Origin: Rhizobium sp. AAP43
Lineage (GTDB): Bacteria > Pseudomonadota > Alphaproteobacteria > Rhizobiales > Rhizobiaceae
Length of the DNA stretch: 64,000 nt
Assembly: GCF_001296045.1 (NCBI RefSeq)
Contig: NZ_LJHS01000019.1
Coordinates: forward strand, 1 to 64,000
Direction of reading: 5' to 3'
The notes under the pieces are model-generated. The model did not search any database and was not told where the DNA came from. It saw only the letters and a program-made list of their open reading frames with translations. Both the position numbers and the translations under genes were made by a program. Of the stretch, positions 53,813 through 63,621 are shown piece by piece. Every line of letters starts with the position of its first letter. Position 1 is the first letter of the stretch.

Positions 53813-54523
53813 TTGTCGAACGGACGCGGATTGTTCGTGACTTTCGAGGGAGGCGAGGGGGCTGGGAAATCGACCCAGATCCACCTGCTGGCCGAGAACC
53901 TGCGCCTGAAGGGCTTTCAGGTCGTTACCACACGTGAACCGGGCGGATCACCGGGCGCAGAAGCCTTGCGGCATGTACTGCTATCGGGAGCTGCCGAACC
54001 GTTTGGTGTGCGCATGGAAGCGCTGCTTTTCGCTGCCGCCCGTGCTGATCACCTCGACTGCGTGATACGGCCAGCGCTTGCGCTCGGCCAGATCGTGCTC
54101 TGTGACAGATTTGTTGATTCCTCCCGTGTTTATCAGGGCGTCACCGGCAATCTCGAGCCGCCTCTGATGGCGGCTCTCGAACGCGTCTCGATCGGCACGA
54201 CGATGCCGGACCTGACCCTCGTCCTCGATCTGCCGGCAGAGATCGGGCTCCTGCGCGCGCGTCGCCGGGCAGATGCCACTGTTGAAGGCAGTGCGCCCGA
54301 CCGGTTCGAAAAGGAGCGGATCGACGTGCACGAGATGCGTCGCCAGGGCTTTCTCGACATTGCCACACGGGAACCCGAACGCTGCCGCGTCATCGATGCG
54401 ACGCTCGACGTTGAACGGATCGCCCGCGACATCCTCTCCGAAGTCACACTTGTGATGGCGCAGCGGAAGATATCGCTGAAGGGCGAAGAGACCGGCTTAG
54501 CTGGACGGGAAGGCCGTTCATGA
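53813..54523 (+). CDS. tmk: Thymidylate kinase
   Basis: 236 residues from a TTG start at 53813 with AGAGAGCAGG upstream; no ATG is available before the P-loop. GGEGAGKST (P-loop), [13 protein letters not shown] and [13 protein letters not shown] (DR-x motif) are the family landmarks. It phosphorylates dTMP to dTDP. The stop overlaps the holB start (ATGA), coupling the two. Confidence 0.93.
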   Translation: MSNGRGLFVTFEGGEGAGKSTQIHLLAENLRLKGFQVVTTREPGGSPGAEALRHVLLSGAAEPFGVRMEALLFAAARADHLDCVIRPALALGQIVLCDRFVDSSRVYQGVTGNLEPPLMAALERVSIGTTMPDLTLVLDLPAEIGLLRARRRADATVEGSAPDRFEKERIDVHEMRRQGFLDIATREPERCRVIDATLDVERIARDILSEVTLVMAQRKISLKGEETGLAGREGRS

Positions 54524-55545
54524 GTGATGAGAGGGCAGGCGTTCTCGAAGGCGCAATCGCGCCAGTGCTCAACACACATCTCTTTGGCCATCGCGAGCAA
54601 GAGGATTTTTTCGCCCGCAGCTACCGTTCTGGCAAGGGTCACCATGCCGTCCTGATCGAGGGGCCGGAAGGTATCGGCAAGGCGACACTTGCCTTCCGCT
54701 TCGCCAACCACATTCTGCGGTACCCGGAACCATCTCTGGCACCGGACACGATTGCCGACCCGGACCCTGCTCATCCGGTGAGCCGCCAGCTTGCCTCCGG
54801 CGCAAGCCACAATCTGTTGCATCTGTCGCGACCGGTAGATGAGAAGACGGGACGGGTGAAGAGCGCGATCACGGTGGATGAAGTCCGCAAGGCCGGACAC
54901 TTCTTCGCCCAGACATCAGGAACCGGCAATTGGCGGATCGTTATCATCGATCCGGCGGACGACCTCAATCGCAATGCGGCGAATGCCATTTTGAAAATCC
55001 TGGAGGAACCGCCGAAGCGGGCGATGTTCCTCGTTCTGTCCCATGCCCCGGGCAAGTTGCTCCCGACAATCCGCTCACGCTGTCTGCCGCTCCGGCTGCA
55101 CGAACTCTCGCCAACCGCCATGGATCAGGCACTGGGCGGCTTGGGCCTCACCATCCCAGCAGACAGACGCGACCAGGTCCTGGCACTGGCAAAGGGCAGC
55201 GTGGCGCGTGCGCTGAAACTGGTGAACTATGGTGGCGCCGAGATTCTTGAGGCCTTTGAGGCTATGCTCGGCGCAAGTGGTCCGACCCAGCGCAAGATGA
55301 TGTTCAAGATCGCCGATGCGCTCTCTGCCAAGGACAGCGATGTGGCCCATGGCTTCTTTATCGAGCATCTCGGTGACCACCTCGCCGAAACCGCCCGACG
55401 GCTGGCGCTGTCCGGTGATCTCACAGCAGCCGACCACTATGCGCGGCTGACATCAACCATTGGCGAGCAGCTGACGGTCGCTGCTGCCTACAATCTCGAC
55501 CGCAAGCAGACCATCCTCGACGTGCTGACGGCGGTGACCCGCTGA
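54520..55545 (+). CDS. holB: DNA polymerase III delta' subunit
   Basis: 341 residues. AAA+ fold of the clamp loader; [16 protein letters not shown] replaces a normal Walker A (delta' does not hydrolyse ATP), and [19 protein letters not shown] is the conserved SRC-preceding block. Part of the replisome. It overlaps tmk by 4 bases and is followed by metG after 183 bases, the usual Rhizobiales order. Confidence 0.92.
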   Translation: MSDERAGVLEGAIAPVLNTHLFGHREQEDFFARSYRSGKGHHAVLIEGPEGIGKATLAFRFANHILRYPEPSLAPDTIADPDPAHPVSRQLASGASHNLLHLSRPVDEKTGRVKSAITVDEVRKAGHFFAQTSGTGNWRIVIIDPADDLNRNAANAILKILEEPPKRAMFLVLSHAPGKLLPTIRSRCLPLRLHELSPTAMDQALGGLGLTIPADRRDQVLALAKGSVARALKLVNYGGAEILEAFEAMLGASGPTQRKMMFKIADALSAKDSDVAHGFFIEHLGDHLAETARRLALSGDLTAADHYARLTSTIGEQLTVAAAYNLDRKQTILDVLTAVTR

Positions 55546-55728
55546 CACCTTTGCACCCTGTCTGAAACGCGCAGACTTGCGCGGCATTGCAGCAAAACAA
55601 TATTCCTAAAGGCACCGGAATGCTCTATGAGCGTTCCACCCCATTTGATTTTGCCGTGCGTGCTTGGCCCGTTTACGGCCATCATCCGGCCGCTGATATC
55701 GCAACCGACGAAAAGACAATAAGAAGCC

Positions 55729-57282
55729 ATGAGCGATCCCTACTACATCACCACTGCCATCTCCTATCCGAACGGCAAGCCGCATATCGGCCATGCCTAT
55801 GAGCTGATCGCGACGGACGCCATGGCGCGGTTCCAGCGGCTCGACGGCCGCGACGTGTTCTTCCTGACCGGCACGGACGAGCATGGGCAAAAGATGCAGC
55901 AGACGGCGCGCGCCGAAGGCATCACCCCGGAAGCCCTGGCTGAGCGTAACTCAAACGCCTTTCGCGACATGGGCCAGTTGCTCAACGCCTCGAATGACGA
56001 CTTCATCCGCACGACCGAACAGCGCCATCACCAGACGGTGCAGGAAGTCTGGCGACGCATGGAAAAGAACGGCGACATCTACAAGGGCGGTTATGCCGGT
56101 TGGTATTCCGTGCGTGACGAAGCCTTCTACCAGGAAGAAGAGACCGAGTTGCGGGCGGACGGTGTGCGTTACGGACCGCAAGGCACGCCGGTCGAATGGG
56201 TGGAAGAGGAAAGCTACTTCTTCAAGCTCTCCGCCTATGAGGACAAGCTTCTCAAACTTTACGAGGACCAGCCGGATTTCATCGGCCCGAACGAGCGCCG
56301 CAACGAGGTGATCTCCTTCGTCAAATCGGGGCTGAAGGATCTCTCCATCTCCCGGACCACCTTCGACTGGGGCATCAAGGTGCCCGGCGACGACAAGCAT
56401 GTGATGTATGTCTGGGTTGATGCGCTGACCAACTACATCACCGCGACGGGTTATGTCGAAGACGAAAACGGCCCGCGCGCCAAATACTGGCCGGCGGACG
56501 TGCATATCATCGGTAAGGACATCATCCGCTTCCACGCCGTCTACTGGCCGGCTTTCCTGATGTCGGCAGGCCTGCCGTTACCGAAACGCGTCTTTGCCCA
56601 TGGCTTCCTGCTCAACAAGGGCGAAAAGATGTCGAAGTCGGTCGGCAATGTCGTCGATCCCGTTGATCTCGTTGGTCATTTTGGCCTCGATCAGGTGCGC
56701 TATTTCTTCCTGCGGGAAGTTTCCTTTGGCCAGGATGGCAGCTATTCGGAAGAGGGGATCGCAACCCGCATCAATGCCGACCTCGCAAACGGCATCGGCA
56801 ATCTTGCGTCACGTTCGCTTTCGATGATCAACAAGAACTGCGAGGGCAGGGTGCCGACACCGGGTCCGCTTTCGCCGGAGGACGAGGCGATCCTGAAGGT
56901 GGCGGATGACGCCATTGCAATCTGCCGCGAAGAGATGGGCAAGCAGCAGATCCACAAGGCGGTCGCCGCCATCATCAATATCGTCAACGAAGCCGACCGC
57001 TATTTTGCGGCCCAAGCGCCGTGGGTCTTGAAGAAGACCGACGAGGCGCGCATGGGAACCGTGCTCTATGTGACGGCGGAAGTGGTGCGCCAGATCGCGA
57101 TCCTGTTCCAGCCGATCATGCCGGCATCCTCGGCAAAGATCCTCGATCTCGTGGCGGTGGCCGAACACGATCGGGTGTTTGCGAAACTTGGTGTTGCCGG
57201 TCGTCTGACGCCGGGCTCCGAACTGCCGGCTCCATCGCCGGTCTATCCGCGTTACGTCGCGCCGGACGCGGCCAAGGCCTGA
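55729..57282 (+). CDS. metG: Methionyl-tRNA synthetase
   Basis: 517 residues. Class I synthetase with HIGH ([11 protein letters not shown]), the KMSKS loop ([10 protein letters not shown]) and the anticodon-binding helical domain; the C-terminal tRNA-binding domain of long forms is absent, as in most alphaproteobacteria. Charges tRNA-Met and initiator tRNA. ATG at 55729. Confidence 0.97.
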   Translation: MSDPYYITTAISYPNGKPHIGHAYELIATDAMARFQRLDGRDVFFLTGTDEHGQKMQQTARAEGITPEALAERNSNAFRDMGQLLNASNDDFIRTTEQRHHQTVQEVWRRMEKNGDIYKGGYAGWYSVRDEAFYQEEETELRADGVRYGPQGTPVEWVEEESYFFKLSAYEDKLLKLYEDQPDFIGPNERRNEVISFVKSGLKDLSISRTTFDWGIKVPGDDKHVMYVWVDALTNYITATGYVEDENGPRAKYWPADVHIIGKDIIRFHAVYWPAFLMSAGLPLPKRVFAHGFLLNKGEKMSKSVGNVVDPVDLVGHFGLDQVRYFFLREVSFGQDGSYSEEGIATRINADLANGIGNLASRSLSMINKNCEGRVPTPGPLSPEDEAILKVADDAIAICREEMGKQQIHKAVAAIINIVNEADRYFAAQAPWVLKKTDEARMGTVLYVTAEVVRQIAILFQPIMPASSAKILDLVAVAEHDRVFAKLGVAGRLTPGSELPAPSPVYPRYVAPDAAKA

Positions 57283-57286
57283 ACCG

Positions 57287-58072
57287 ATGCTGATTGATAC
57301 GCATTGCCATCTCGACTTTGCCGATTTTGACAGCGAGCGCGACGAACTCGTCACGCGGGCGCATCAGGCCGGCGTGAAGCAGATGGTGACCATTTCCACG
57401 CGGGTCCGTAAGCTCGACACTCTCCTGGCGCTGACCGAACGTTATCCGAGCGTCTTCTGCTCTGTTGGTACGCATCCGAACAATGCCGGCGACGAGCTGG
57501 ATGTAACGGCAGACGAATTGGTGCGGCTGGCGGAAAGCCATGATAAGATCGTGGCCATCGGCGAGGCGGGGCTCGACTATTTCTACGACACGCAGAAGCC
57601 CGAGGACCAGAAGACGGGCCTCATCCGCCATATCGAAGCGGCACGGCGCACGGGGCTACCGCTCGTCATCCACAGCCGCAGCGCCGATGAGGACATGGCG
57701 GCAATCCTGACCGAGGAGACAGGGAAGGGTACCTTTCCCTTCATCCTGCATTGCTTCTCGTCTGGCCAGGCATTGGCCGATACCGGCGTTGCACTTGGCG
57801 GTTACGTCTCCTTCTCAGGCATCGTGACCTTCCCGAAATCGGAGGAGCTTCGCGCGATTGCCAGGACCGTGCCACTTGACCGGCTGTTGGTCGAGACCGA
57901 TGCGCCGTACCTGGCGCCCAAGCGCTGGCGTGGAAAACGCAACGAGCCGTCCTATGTCGTGAACACGGCGGAGGTTCTGGCGGAGGTTAAGGGCGTGAGC
58001 TACGCTGAGATGGCCGATATCACCACGGAAAACGCCTTCCGTTGCTTCTCGAAAATGCCAAGGTTGGCATAA
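57287..58072 (+). CDS. TatD-family metal-dependent DNase
   Basis: 261 residues. DTHCHLDFADF, GEAGLDYFYD, VIHSRSADED, ILHCFSSG and VETDAPYLAPK give the metal-binding His, Asp and Glu of the TatD amidohydrolase-fold nucleases, which degrade DNA 3'-5'. It starts 4 bases after metG and is followed by an MBL gene 10 bases on, so it is in the same operon. Confidence 0.94.
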   Translation: MLIDTHCHLDFADFDSERDELVTRAHQAGVKQMVTISTRVRKLDTLLALTERYPSVFCSVGTHPNNAGDELDVTADELVRLAESHDKIVAIGEAGLDYFYDTQKPEDQKTGLIRHIEAARRTGLPLVIHSRSADEDMAAILTEETGKGTFPFILHCFSSGQALADTGVALGGYVSFSGIVTFPKSEELRAIARTVPLDRLLVETDAPYLAPKRWRGKRNEPSYVVNTAEVLAEVKGVSYAEMADITTENAFRCFSKMPRLA

Positions 58073-58082
58073 GGGGGCTCAG

Positions 58083-58901
58083 ATGAAGGTCACGCGCCGG
58101 TTTACGCTGCTCGGCTGCTCGTCGTCTCCAGGTGTTCCCAGAATCAATGGTGACTGGGGCAATTGCGATCCAGACAACCCGAAGAACCGGCGGACACGTG
58201 CTTCCTTCCTGATCGAACAGATCGGCGAAGACGGAGGCAAGACCACTGTCGTTGTCGATACCGGCCCGGATTTCCGCGAGCAGATGATCCGCGCCAAGGT
58301 TGGCCGTATTGATGCGGTGATCTACAGCCATGCCCATGCCGACCATCTGCACGGCATTGATGATCTTCGCGGCTATTTTCACACACAGCACGAACGCATC
58401 CCGATCCATGCCGAACCATTCACGATGGGTCGTATAGAGGAAGGTTTCGGCTATTGTGTGAAAACGCCGCCCGGCAGCAGCTATCCGCCCATCGTCGAGC
58501 CACGGATCATCGAGGATCTCGACGAGCCGATCGTCGTCGCGGGTGCAGGCGGACCGCTCTCGCTTCTACCATTGAAGCAACAGCACGGCGATATCGTTTC
58601 CATCGGGATCCGGGTCGGCGACGTCGCCTATTGCTGCGATGTGTCTGACTTCCCGCCAGAGACGGTGGCAAAGCTGGGCGGGCTTGATCTCCTTTACATC
58701 GATGCCCTGCAATACCGGCCACATCCGAGCCACCTGTCGCTGGAACAGGCGCTCGACTGGATCGCCCGATTGGCACCGCAACACGCGGTACTGACCCACA
58801 TGCATACGCCGCTGGACTATGAGACCGTAATGGCCGAAACGCCCGCGCACGTGGTGCCCGGTTACGATCAGTTTATTCAAGAATTTCATATTGCTATTTG
58901 A
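58083..58901 (+). CDS. MBL-fold metallo-hydrolase (PhnP-like)
   Basis: 272 residues, GGGGG before the ATG. SHAHADHLHG (HxHxDH) and later ligands CDVSDFP and LTHMHTPLDY form the di-metal site of the metallo-beta-lactamase fold; GCSSSPGVPRINGDW is typical of the PhnP/RNase-Z-like group that acts on cyclic phosphodiesters. It is the last gene of the tmk-holB-metG-tatD cluster. Confidence 0.92.
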   Translation: MKVTRRFTLLGCSSSPGVPRINGDWGNCDPDNPKNRRTRASFLIEQIGEDGGKTTVVVDTGPDFREQMIRAKVGRIDAVIYSHAHADHLHGIDDLRGYFHTQHERIPIHAEPFTMGRIEEGFGYCVKTPPGSSYPPIVEPRIIEDLDEPIVVAGAGGPLSLLPLKQQHGDIVSIGIRVGDVAYCCDVSDFPPETVAKLGGLDLLYIDALQYRPHPSHLSLEQALDWIARLAPQHAVLTHMHTPLDYETVMAETPAHVVPGYDQFIQEFHIAI

Positions 58902-58939
58902 TAAACTTCAGACTTTGATCGCAATTCGTCATTCAGTCT

Positions 58940-59443
58940 TTAGAGACAGGTTGGTTTGATCTCAAAACGCATATGGATCGCCTCGTAAAAGCAGGCTTCG
59001 GTCATGCTTGATCGTAAATGCCTGTTTTCCAGTGCCCAAGATGTGAAACCCGATGTTTGCCAGAGCCGGATCGCCGATATGTCGTTTGCCTCAACACGCA
59101 GGCGCCCAGGTATCGCAGATCCGGCATCAGACCTGTCTGGTAGGCATTATTTGGAGACGCAAGAGCAGCCTCGATCAACCGACGCGCCACGCCGGATCGG
59201 CGCGTATGGTCGTCCGTAAAGACCTAGATGAGACCGATATGCCGGGTCTTTGAGACTTTTCAAGAAGGCAAGTGGAGGCGGTCCATAAACCGGCAAAAGC
59301 GCTTCACCTATAAACATTGCAGATCCGATTGTTCCATAATCTATCTTATGCGATCCAGGTGTGTAGTCGGGTGGGTTCAAGGATGAAGTGCGACCTGCCC
59401 TTTCTTCTGCCTTCATGACCAAGAACAGCGCAAAGACGGGCAT
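58940..59443 (-). pseudogene. Decayed GNAT N-acetyltransferase
   Basis: Pieces of one acetyltransferase are spread over different frames on the minus strand. N-terminal part GTIGSAMFIG ... KDPAYRSHLG is in the frame of the 59458 ORF. Motif A (VFTDDHTRRSGVARRLIEAA) is in a second frame, preceded by an in-frame TAG where LI-x-VF would need a Tyr-like codon. The C-terminal half (LRVEANDISAIRLWQTSGFT ... CFYEAIHMRFEI) is in a third frame and ends at TAA 58940-58942. At least two frameshifts and one nonsense codon make it non-functional. Total span about 170 codons, the normal RimI-like length. Confidence 0.8.
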
Positions 59444-59604
59444 AACGTTCGCGACCAAGTCTGCGGATCGCTTGTTGCAAGGTCCACCCAGATGTGACCG
59501 TTTGATCCGAGGCCGGCCCCTAAGCTTCCAGGGATGCGCATCACGATATGCTGCCCTAAACTCACAACGTATAGTTTTATACCAAAACGATCACGGAGTT
59601 TGTC

Positions 59605-60984
59605 ATGTCGCAGTCGCCACCGGATGTGCCCATGCGTTTCAACCAGTCCAGTGGCGGCGGTTGGCATCCGAAGGACCCGGCCGTCGTTGCTGGATGGATT
59701 GCCTGGCTGCGGGCAGAAGCCGCCACGCGCAATCTTGCTGAAGCGCCGCCGATTGCTGCTTTGCGGACTTTGGTCACTTCTGTTCCCTATCTCAATGCGC
59801 AGGCAGAGGCGATGTTTGCCGATGCCCTCAAACGCTGCCCCACCACACCGCTCGGTCAGCCATCCGTCGTCGACTTCAACGAATTTCTGCTGTTGCTGAA
59901 TGTCATCATGCAAATGGCGCCGGAAGCCTATCAAACCTATCCGGCCCTTGAGCCAGCAGGCCTTATCGGCTTCCCGATCAATGCTCTGCTCAACTGGCCA
60001 ATGGCGACGGAATTCGGTTACACGTTCTTCTCCGATACCATGGTCAACGAGCGCTTCCGCGCCATCCTCATCTACTGGTCGCGTTTCCTGACATCTGCGG
60101 CTTCGACCTATGTGCTGACAGAAACACCACGCAAGGTGAGCCCGACGACGATAGCCCTGCCGTGGCTTGGCGCCCAGGCCCAATCGGAGATGGTGGCAGT
60201 GGCGCAGCAGGCGCTGGGTGATGGGCCCAATCCGACACCGGCAAGCTTTGCTCAGATCTTCAATTGCGATCCGTCGCAGCCAAGCTACGGGTTCGGCTCC
60301 TGGGATGAGTTCTTCACCCGGACCTTCAAGGCCGGGGTACGGCCCGTCTCTGCGCCATCCGACGATAGCGTCATTGTGAATGCCTGCGAATCCGCGCCTT
60401 TACAGGTGGTCACGAATGTTCAGGCGCACGATCAGTTCTGGCTGAAAGGCCAGCCCTACTCCCTGGCCGACATGATGGCCAACGACCCGTTTGCCCCTCA
60501 GTTTACCGGCGGCACGGTCTATCAGGCCTTTCTCAGTGCTTTGAGCTTTCACCGCTGGCACAGCCCTGTCTCGGGCACACTTGTGCGATCATTTGTGGCA
60601 CCAGGCAGCTATTACCTGGAGAATCTGTATCAGGGCTTCGTCAATCCCGCTGGGGCAGATCCGAGTGCTCCCAATCAGTCGCAGCCCTTCCTATCCTCCG
60701 TCGCGACGCGGGCCGTAATGTTCATCCAGGCAGACAATCCGAAGATCGGTCTGATGTGCGTTGTGGCCATTGGCATGGCGGAGGTGTCAAGCTGTGAAGT
60801 CACGGTGAAGCCCGGTCAGCATATCAACAAGGGCGACCAGATCGGGATGTTCCACTTTGGCGGATCGACCCATTGCCTCGTCTTCCGACCCGGCGTGAAT
60901 CTAAACTTCGATTTCTACGGCCAGCAACCCAATATCAACGCCACGAATATGCGGGTCAATACGCGGATCGCTGTAGTCAGCTAG
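59605..60984 (+). CDS. PsiD-like phosphatidylserine-decarboxylase-family protein
   Basis: 459 residues. An N-terminal PSDC-type associated domain (about 30-170; VDFNEFLLLLNVIMQ, LNWPMATEFGY) precedes the decarboxylase domain: FGSWDEFFTRTFKAGVRPV, LSFHRWHSPVSGTL and the self-cleavage site FHFGGSTHCLVF (G-S-T, yielding a pyruvoyl group). No signal peptide or membrane segment, unlike membrane PSD. The same layout is that of PsiD, the fungal L-tryptophan decarboxylase, so an amino-acid substrate is possible. CGGAG precedes the ATG. Confidence 0.85.
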   Translation: MSQSPPDVPMRFNQSSGGGWHPKDPAVVAGWIAWLRAEAATRNLAEAPPIAALRTLVTSVPYLNAQAEAMFADALKRCPTTPLGQPSVVDFNEFLLLLNVIMQMAPEAYQTYPALEPAGLIGFPINALLNWPMATEFGYTFFSDTMVNERFRAILIYWSRFLTSAASTYVLTETPRKVSPTTIALPWLGAQAQSEMVAVAQQALGDGPNPTPASFAQIFNCDPSQPSYGFGSWDEFFTRTFKAGVRPVSAPSDDSVIVNACESAPLQVVTNVQAHDQFWLKGQPYSLADMMANDPFAPQFTGGTVYQAFLSALSFHRWHSPVSGTLVRSFVAPGSYYLENLYQGFVNPAGADPSAPNQSQPFLSSVATRAVMFIQADNPKIGLMCVVAIGMAEVSSCEVTVKPGQHINKGDQIGMFHFGGSTHCLVFRPGVNLNFDFYGQQPNINATNMRVNTRIAVVS

Positions 60985-60991
60985 GAGAAGG

Positions 60992-61747
60992 CTAGAGATC
61001 GGCTACATGCAGGATGGTCTTGGCCGAAATTTCGGTCTCTGACGGATAACCGAAGGCATTGTTGATATAGGTGACGCCATCCAGCACCTTGTTGCGGTTC
61101 AGGTGGCTGTGCCCATAGAAATGCATGGAGGAGCCGAGTGCGCGAATGCGGGCCTCAATCCGGTCGGTGCCGAGCACGGGAAACAGCGCCTTGTGCTTTT
61201 CCGGATAGCGTGCCGGCATCAGATCGAGCCGCGGCACGAAGTGCGAAACGCTGTAGACCCTGTCGAATCCGACAGTATCCGGCAGCATATTCAAGGCGTC
61301 GAAGCGTTCGGCAACCTGCGCCGGCTGAAGGCCTTCCCAGTTGCACTTGTAGAAGTCCATCCAGCCACGCCGGATGGTCGGTCCTGGCTCGCCGAAGGAA
61401 TAATCATACCAGCCAAGTATTGGCACAATCAGGCTCGAACCTATGGCCATCGAGCCCGTTTCGATCCCATAGTCGTGGCATAGCGTCTGCAATTGCTCGA
61501 ATTTCTCGAAGGACGACCCTCGCCCGCTTCTTGAGGTCCAGAGATCGTGATTTCCCGGCAAAAAGAGAAGCCTGCGGTATCGCGTCGATAGGGCATCAAA
61601 GCAGGCTTTGACGAGATCAATCTCGTCCGACAGGTCACCGGCAATCACAAGAACATCATCGGTAAAGTCGCTGCGGGACAGGCCCCGCAACCAGTCGAGG
61701 TTCTCCCTGTAGTCAACATGGAAATCGGATCCGAGGAAGAGACGCAT
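60992..61747 (-). CDS. Calcineurin-like metallophosphoesterase
   Basis: 251 residues. GSDFHVDYREN (D-x-H), VIAGDLSDEI (GD), LFLPGNHDLW (GNHD) and a late FYGHSHLNRN (GHxH) give all ligands of the bimetal site. The phosphoester substrate is unknown. It is convergent with the PsiD-like gene, 7 bases between stops. Confidence 0.9.
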   Translation of the reverse strand: MRLFLGSDFHVDYRENLDWLRGLSRSDFTDDVLVIAGDLSDEIDLVKACFDALSTRYRRLLFLPGNHDLWTSRSGRGSSFEKFEQLQTLCHDYGIETGSMAIGSSLIVPILGWYDYSFGEPGPTIRRGWMDFYKCNWEGLQPAQVAERFDALNMLPDTVGFDRVYSVSHFVPRLDLMPARYPEKHKALFPVLGTDRIEARIRALGSSMHFYGHSHLNRNKVLDGVTYINNAFGYPSETEISAKTILHVADL

Positions 61748-62003
61748 GTTTCAGGGGATCCGTAAGGCTATGACGATCATGACCATGCCATATAGGGTTT
61801 GCCAACGCCCGTACAGCCAGCTGGGAAATCGATACCATCGCGATCATGAACCGTGATCATGCGACTTGCCAGAGAACCCGGAATCCATCGGAATTTGGTC
61901 ACGAAATCGCGATGTCGGACAACAATGCACGAAGGGGCCTTTTCGAACACGGGAATCGTCCTATTCTTTTATTTCGGATGTTCTGAATTACGGGGGATTG
62001 AAG

Positions 62004-62441
62004 ATGCGCAGGCAGATTGGAATTGCCCTTTTAATCACGGCTGGCCTTTTCGGCTCTCCGGCGGCAAGCCAGGATGGGAAAGATGAGGTGGCAGGCCTTG
62101 CCCAAAATATCATCGCCCAGCAGATCAACGCTTTCCTGAATGACGATGCGAAGGCGGCCTATTCTCTGGCCTCCCCCGAAATCAAATCAGTGTTTCCGAA
62201 TGCAGAGCGCTTCTTCGACATGGTCAAAAAGACCTATGCTCCAGTCTACAGACCCGGAAACTATGCCTTCGGGAGAAACCAGATTTCGAAAGATGGCACA
62301 GTGGCCTTCCAGGAGGTGCTGATTTCAGCCCCCGATGGAAAAGACTGGGCCGTATATTATGAGCTGAAGAAGCAGCAAGACGGCAGCTTTGCCATCAATG
62401 GTGTTCGGATGAAACGCGAAACTTCGAGTCAGGGCATCTGA
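62004..62441 (+). CDS. DUF4864 periplasmic protein
   Basis: 145 residues from ATG 62004 with GGGGGATTGAAG upstream. Signal peptide (IGIALLITAGLFGSPAASQ). INAFLNDDAKAAYSLASPEI, VFPNAERFFDMVKKTY and YRPGNYAF match DUF4864, an NTF2-like small periplasmic family of unknown function. Confidence 0.85.
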   Translation: MRRQIGIALLITAGLFGSPAASQDGKDEVAGLAQNIIAQQINAFLNDDAKAAYSLASPEIKSVFPNAERFFDMVKKTYAPVYRPGNYAFGRNQISKDGTVAFQEVLISAPDGKDWAVYYELKKQQDGSFAINGVRMKRETSSQGI

Positions 62442-62487
62442 CAAAGTCACCTGCCAGACGCCGACGCCCTGCCCTTCGGCCGATCGA

Positions 62488-63618
62488 TTAGACCGGGTCT
62501 ATGTCGCCGCGCGCCCACATCTCGATGGTCTCGGCCTTGAAATCTTCGAAGCGATCTTCGGCGATCGCCTGACGGATGCCCTGCATCAATTCCTGATAGT
62601 AGCTGAGGTTGTTCCAGGAGAGCAGCATGCCGCCGAGTGCCTCATTGGAGCGCACGAGGTGATGCAGATAGGCGCGCGAATAGTCGCGGGTCGCCGGGCA
62701 GGACGACTGCTCGTCGAGCGGGCGCATGTCTTCTGCATGGCGGGCATTGCGGATATTGACCTTGCCGCGGCGGGTAAAAGCGAGACCATGGCGACCAGAG
62801 CGGGTCGGCATGACGCAGTCGAACATGTCGATGCCTTCGGCGACCGATTTCAGCATGTCGTCAGGTGTGCCGACGCCCATGAGGTAGCGCGGCTTTTCGG
62901 TGGGCAGAACCGGCAGCGTGATGCGCAGCATGTCAAGCATGACGGACTGAGGTTCGCCAACGGCAAGACCGCCGATCGAATAACCCTTGAGGTCCAACTG
63001 CTTGAGGCCTTCCGCCGAGCGGATGCGCAGAGCCGGCTGGTCGCCGCCCTGGACGATACCGAACATGGCCTTGCCGGGCTGATTGCCGAAGGCGACGCGG
63101 CAACGCTCGGCCCAGCGCAGTGACAATTCCATGGCGCGTTCGATCTCGCGCGGCTCGTTGGGCAGCGCCACACATTCGTCGAGCTGCATCTGGATGTCAC
63201 TGTCGAGCAGGCCCTGGATCTCGATCGAGCGTTCCGGCGACATGTGATGGAGAGAACCGTCGACATGGCTCTTGAAGGTCACGCCCTGCTCGTCGAGCTT
63301 GCGCAGGCCCGACAGCGACATGACCTGGAAACCGCCGGAATCGGTCAGGATCGGGCCGGGCCAGCGGATCAGCTCATGCAGACCGCCGAGGCGGGCGACA
63401 CGTTCCGGGCCGGGGCGCAACATCAGGTGATAGGTATTGCCGAGGATGATGTCCGCGCCGCCTTCCTTGACCTGGTCGAGATACATGGCCTTGACGGTGC
63501 CGACCGTACCGACTGGCATGAAGGCAGGCGTTCGGATCGTGCCGCGTGGCATGGTGATCTCGCCAAGTCGGGCCTTGCCGCTGGTGGCCTTCAGATTGAA
63601 TGTGAAATTCTCGGTCAT
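62488..63618 (-). CDS. tgt: tRNA-guanine transglycosylase
   Basis: 376 residues. Inserts preQ1 at the wobble guanine of GUN anticodons. [37 protein letters not shown] (nucleophile region), [10 protein letters not shown] and [11 protein letters not shown] are typical. The zinc-site segment, normally C-x-C-x2-C, reads [17 protein letters not shown], with the first and third Cys replaced by Ser and Thr. Its stop is followed by tail codons unremarkable; queA lies 3 bases upstream on the same strand. Confidence 0.95.
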   Translation of the reverse strand: MTENFTFNLKATSGKARLGEITMPRGTIRTPAFMPVGTVGTVKAMYLDQVKEGGADIILGNTYHLMLRPGPERVARLGGLHELIRWPGPILTDSGGFQVMSLSGLRKLDEQGVTFKSHVDGSLHHMSPERSIEIQGLLDSDIQMQLDECVALPNEPREIERAMELSLRWAERCRVAFGNQPGKAMFGIVQGGDQPALRIRSAEGLKQLDLKGYSIGGLAVGEPQSVMLDMLRITLPVLPTEKPRYLMGVGTPDDMLKSVAEGIDMFDCVMPTRSGRHGLAFTRRGKVNIRNARHAEDMRPLDEQSSCPATRDYSRAYLHHLVRSNEALGGMLLSWNNLSYYQELMQGIRQAIAEDRFEDFKAETIEMWARGDIDPV

Positions 63619-63621
63619 CGG

